Positions 15,356 to 17,954 of a DNA stretch of 17,954 nucleotides are shown in pieces. Both the position numbers and the translations under genes were made by a program. The DNA is from Minisyncoccota bacterium (GTDB taxonomy: Bacteria > Patescibacteriota > Minisyncoccia > Minisyncoccales > PEYH01): the NCBI GenBank assembly GCA_028713795.1, contig JAQTNP010000011.1, positions 1-17,954 on the forward strand, given 5' to 3'. How positions within the stretch are numbered: the first letter of the stretch is position 1; the number at the start of each line of letters is the position of its first letter. Below the pieces are notes generated by a model. That model had not been told where the DNA came from. It was given only the letters and a program-made list of their open reading frames with translations, and searched no databases.

Positions 15356-17954
15356 ATGAAAGAATTCACCCACCTACATGTCCATAGCCATTATTCTCTC
15401 TTAGATGGCTTAGCAAAAATAGATGGGCTTTTAAATTATGCCAAGGAATTAGGAATGAAAAGCTTGGCCTTAACTGATCATGGCGTTCTCTATGGCGCCG
15501 TTGAATTCTACAAAAAAGCCAAAGCGATTGGGATAAAGCCGATTATTGGATGCGAGGTATATATTTCCAATGAAAGAATGTTTCAGAAAAGACCGAATAT
15601 TGATAACAAAAGATACCATTTGATCCTTTTGGCAAAAAATGAGATTGGTTACAAGAATTTGGTAAAACTTGTAACCAAGGCCCACCTTGAGGGCTACTAT
15701 TACAAGCCAAGAATAGACGAAGAATTGCTTTTTGAGCACACAGAAGGATTAATTTGCCTTACTGCCTGCTTACAAGGAAAGCTTCCAAGATTAATCCTAT
15801 CCGGAAAACAAAATGAGGCTGAAAAATTAGCGATAAAATACCAAGAATATTTTGGGAAAGATAATTTCTACCTTGAACTCCAGCATCACCCCCACATTCC
15901 AGAGCAAGATAAGGTAAATAAAGTATTAATTGAAATTTCAAAGAAACATAATATTCCATTGGTAGCTACCAATGATTCCCATTATCTTAAACCAGAAGAT
16001 TCTGAAGCCCAGGATATTTTGATGTTAATAAATACAGGAGCCAGGCCCGACGACCCAGAAAGATTAACAATGAAAGAAGATGATTTTTCTTTAAGAACTC
16101 CTCAAGAAATGATAGATGCATTTAAAGATGTTCCTGAAGCGATTGAGAACACCCAAAAAATTGCAGATGCCTGCAATTTTGAATTCCAATTAGGATCAGT
16201 CAAATTGCCTACATTTGAATTGGAAAATAAAAAAGATCCTACAGATCATTTAAAAGAAATATGCTTGAAAGGATTAAGGGATAAGTCATTGGAGAACGAT
16301 AAAGATGCAATAAAAAGATTGGACTATGAGATAGAAGTAATCAGGAAAACAGGATTCGCTCCATACTTTTTAATCGTTGCTGATTTTGTAAATTGGGCAA
16401 AGAGCCAAAAGATTGTAGTAGGTCCAGGTAGAGGAAGCGTTGGGGGATCTTTGGTTGCCTATCTTGCCAATATCACCAATATCAATCCCCTTCCCTACAA
16501 TTTGCTGTTTGAAAGATTTTTAAATCCTGAAAGGATATCAATGCCTGATATTGATTTGGATTTTACGGATACAAGAAGAGATGAAGTAATCAGATATGTT
16601 TCCCAAAAATACGGGCAGGAAAGAGTTGCCCAGATAATTACATTCGGAACAATGGCTGCCAGGGCTGTGATAAGAGACGTTGGAAGAGTTTTGAATTATC
16701 CATATATGTTTTGCGATAAAATTGCAAAACTCATTCCAATGGGCTTTGATTTAAAAACATCTTTAAAACAGATAGATGAATTCAAGGAAATGTATGATTC
16801 TGATGAAAAAGTAAAAACATTGATTGAATATGCAATAAAGCTTGAGGGAGTTGCCAGGCATGCTTCCACTCATGCTTGCGGAGTGGTAATTTCAGCAGAG
16901 CCGTTAGATAATCTTGTTCCTTTGCAGCATCCAACACAAAATGATGAAGCAATTGTATCTCAATATGAAATGCATTCCATTGAAGACCTGGGATTATTGA
17001 AAATGGATTTTCTCGGATTAAAGAATTTAACAATTATTGAAAGAGCATTAAAGTTAATTGATGTTATTAAAAATAAAAAGATAGATATTGATAAGATAGA
17101 GCAGGATGATAAAAAAACATTCAAACTATTGCAGAATGGAGAAACCAATTGCGTATTCCAGTTGGAAAGTTCTGGAATGAAAAAATGGCTGAAAGAATTA
17201 AAACCCTCTAATTTTAATGATATTGCCACCCTTTTAGCATTATACCGCCCCGGGCCAATGCAATTCATTCCAGAATATGTCGCCAGAAAGAATAAAAAGA
17301 AGGGCATTGAATATTTGCATCCGAACTTAAAGAATATCCTGGAAGTTACCTATGGCCTTCCAGTATTTCAGGAACAGATGATGCAGATAGCTCAAGCAAT
17401 CGCTGGATTTACTTTAAGCGAAGCAGATGTATTAAGAAAAGCTATCGGCAAAAAGATTGAAAAACTTCTAAAAGAGCAGGAAGGCAAATTCATTGATGGG
17501 GCCAAAAAGCAAGGAGTTGACCCAAGGATTGCAGATAAAATATGGAAATGGTTTTTGCCATTTGCCCAATACGGATTTAATAAAAGCCATAGTTGCGGAT
17601 ATGCAATCATTGCATATCAGACCGCTTGGCTTAAGGCCAATTACCCTGTTGAATTCATGGCTGCCGTATTTGCATCAGAAAAGCAGGATATTGAAAGAAT
17701 TTCTTTCCTTTTGCAGGAATGCAAAAGAATGGGAATTACAGTATTGCCTCCGGATATAAATGAAAGCTTTAAGAATTTTACCGTTGTCGGCAAAAAAGAA
17801 ATTAGGTTTGGTTTAATGGCAATAAAGAATGTCGGAGAAAATATTGCCGAAACCATAGTACAGGAAAGGCAACAGAATGGAAAATATGTTTCTATTCTTG
17901 ATTTTACAACTAGAATATCCTGCAACGATTTGAATAAAAAATCAATGGAGGCAT
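15356..17954 (+). CDS. dnaE: DNA polymerase III alpha subunit, C-terminal part beyond the window
   Basis: This is the replicative DNA polymerase of the C family. My translation gives 866 codons before the edge, from a family length of about 1,100-1,200. The PHP domain opens THLHVHSHYSLLDG (residues 5-18) with metal-binding His residues retained, followed by ALTDHG and IIGCEVYI. The polymerase palm has GPGRGS at 356-361 and PDIDLDF at 397-403 with catalytic D400 and D402, and the third carboxylate is D551 in KMDFLGL. Fingers motifs include YRPGPM and FNKSHSCGYAIIAYQTAWLKA. The ATG has no Shine-Dalgarno sequence and follows the solenoid gene by 7 bp. PHP residues look intact, so the domain may still bind metal; proofreading activity is not established here. 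The missing part should contain the OB fold and clamp-binding segment. Confidence 0.97.
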   Translation, partial: MKEFTHLHVHSHYSLLDGLAKIDGLLNYAKELGMKSLALTDHGVLYGAVEFYKKAKAIGIKPIIGCEVYISNERMFQKRPNIDNKRYHLILLAKNEIGYKNLVKLVTKAHLEGYYYKPRIDEELLFEHTEGLICLTACLQGKLPRLILSGKQNEAEKLAIKYQEYFGKDNFYLELQHHPHIPEQDKVNKVLIEISKKHNIPLVATNDSHYLKPEDSEAQDILMLINTGARPDDPERLTMKEDDFSLRTPQEMIDAFKDVPEAIENTQKIADACNFEFQLGSVKLPTFELENKKDPTDHLKEICLKGLRDKSLENDKDAIKRLDYEIEVIRKTGFAPYFLIVADFVNWAKSQKIVVGPGRGSVGGSLVAYLANITNINPLPYNLLFERFLNPERISMPDIDLDFTDTRRDEVIRYVSQKYGQERVAQIITFGTMAARAVIRDVGRVLNYPYMFCDKIAKLIPMGFDLKTSLKQIDEFKEMYDSDEKVKTLIEYAIKLEGVARHASTHACGVVISAEPLDNLVPLQHPTQNDEAIVSQYEMHSIEDLGLLKMDFLGLKNLTIIERALKLIDVIKNKKIDIDKIEQDDKKTFKLLQNGETNCVFQLESSGMKKWLKELKPSNFNDIATLLALYRPGPMQFIPEYVARKNKKKGIEYLHPNLKNILEVTYGLPVFQEQMMQIAQAIAGFTLSEADVLRKAIGKKIEKLLKEQEGKFIDGAKKQGVDPRIADKIWKWFLPFAQYGFNKSHSCGYAIIAYQTAWLKANYPVEFMAAVFASEKQDIERISFLLQECKRMGITVLPPDINESFKNFTVVGKKEIRFGLMAIKNVGENIAETIVQERQQNGKYVSILDFTTRISCNDLNKKSMEA

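Noticed and set aside
14002..17954. Mobile element or phage origin for the block
   Set aside because: I saw no transposase, integrase, terminal repeats or tRNA in the window, and housekeeping genes flank the block on both sides without signs of disruption.

Overview
The window reads as an AT-rich bacterial chromosome segment. It most resembles a Patescibacteria (Candidate Phyla Radiation) genome, probably of the Parcubacteria type. This is an inference from three things. First, compact housekeeping genes (rpmF-nusB-rnc, rnhB, dnaE) flank a block of large secreted proteins. Second, those secreted proteins carry architectures I associate with that group: DUF2341, 'GYAWSDNxGWI' repeats, divergent InlB-type B-repeats rich in paired Cys, and an 'AWT..PP' type secreted protein. 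Third, most genes lack a Shine-Dalgarno sequence. UGA is used as a normal stop (end of the genes at 12859 and 4134), so the UGA-recoding lineages Gracilibacteria and Absconditabacteria are unlikely.

Layout. At 1-1453 (minus strand) lies rpmF-nusB-rnc, tightly packed behind a good sigma70-like promoter at 1481-1509; rnc runs off the left edge. At 1519-13967 (minus strand) a ~12.4 kb run of six genes encodes only exported or membrane proteins. In transcription order these are a ~97-aa membrane protein, a 269-aa secreted protein, a 781-aa protein with 68 cysteines, a 2070-aa membrane-anchored protein with 17 B-repeats, a 43-aa single-span membrane protein, and an 871-aa DUF2341 multidomain protein. 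Gaps are 5-28 bp or overlaps of 1-4 bp, so this looks like one transcription unit. rnhB (14002-14625) sits just upstream on the same strand.

Two genes run the other way from 14671: a 225-aa beta-solenoid-like protein made of ~16 eleven-residue repeats, and dnaE (DNA polymerase III alpha), truncated by the right edge. The divergent rnhB / solenoid region contains a near-consensus promoter inside a perfect 8-bp inverted repeat.

How they fit together. The central block looks like a dedicated cell-surface assembly. One giant disulfide-rich repeat fibre is anchored by an N-terminal membrane helix. A Cys-rich secreted partner shares its ~140-residue head module, and a DUF2341 protein and two small membrane proteins are co-expressed with them. 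For an epibiotic bacterium, attachment to a host cell is the natural hypothesis, but nothing in the sequence proves that function. The most interesting items are the giant repeat protein, the module it shares with its neighbour, the 43-aa membrane protein wedged between two giants, and the 11-residue-repeat solenoid gene with its promoter dyad.
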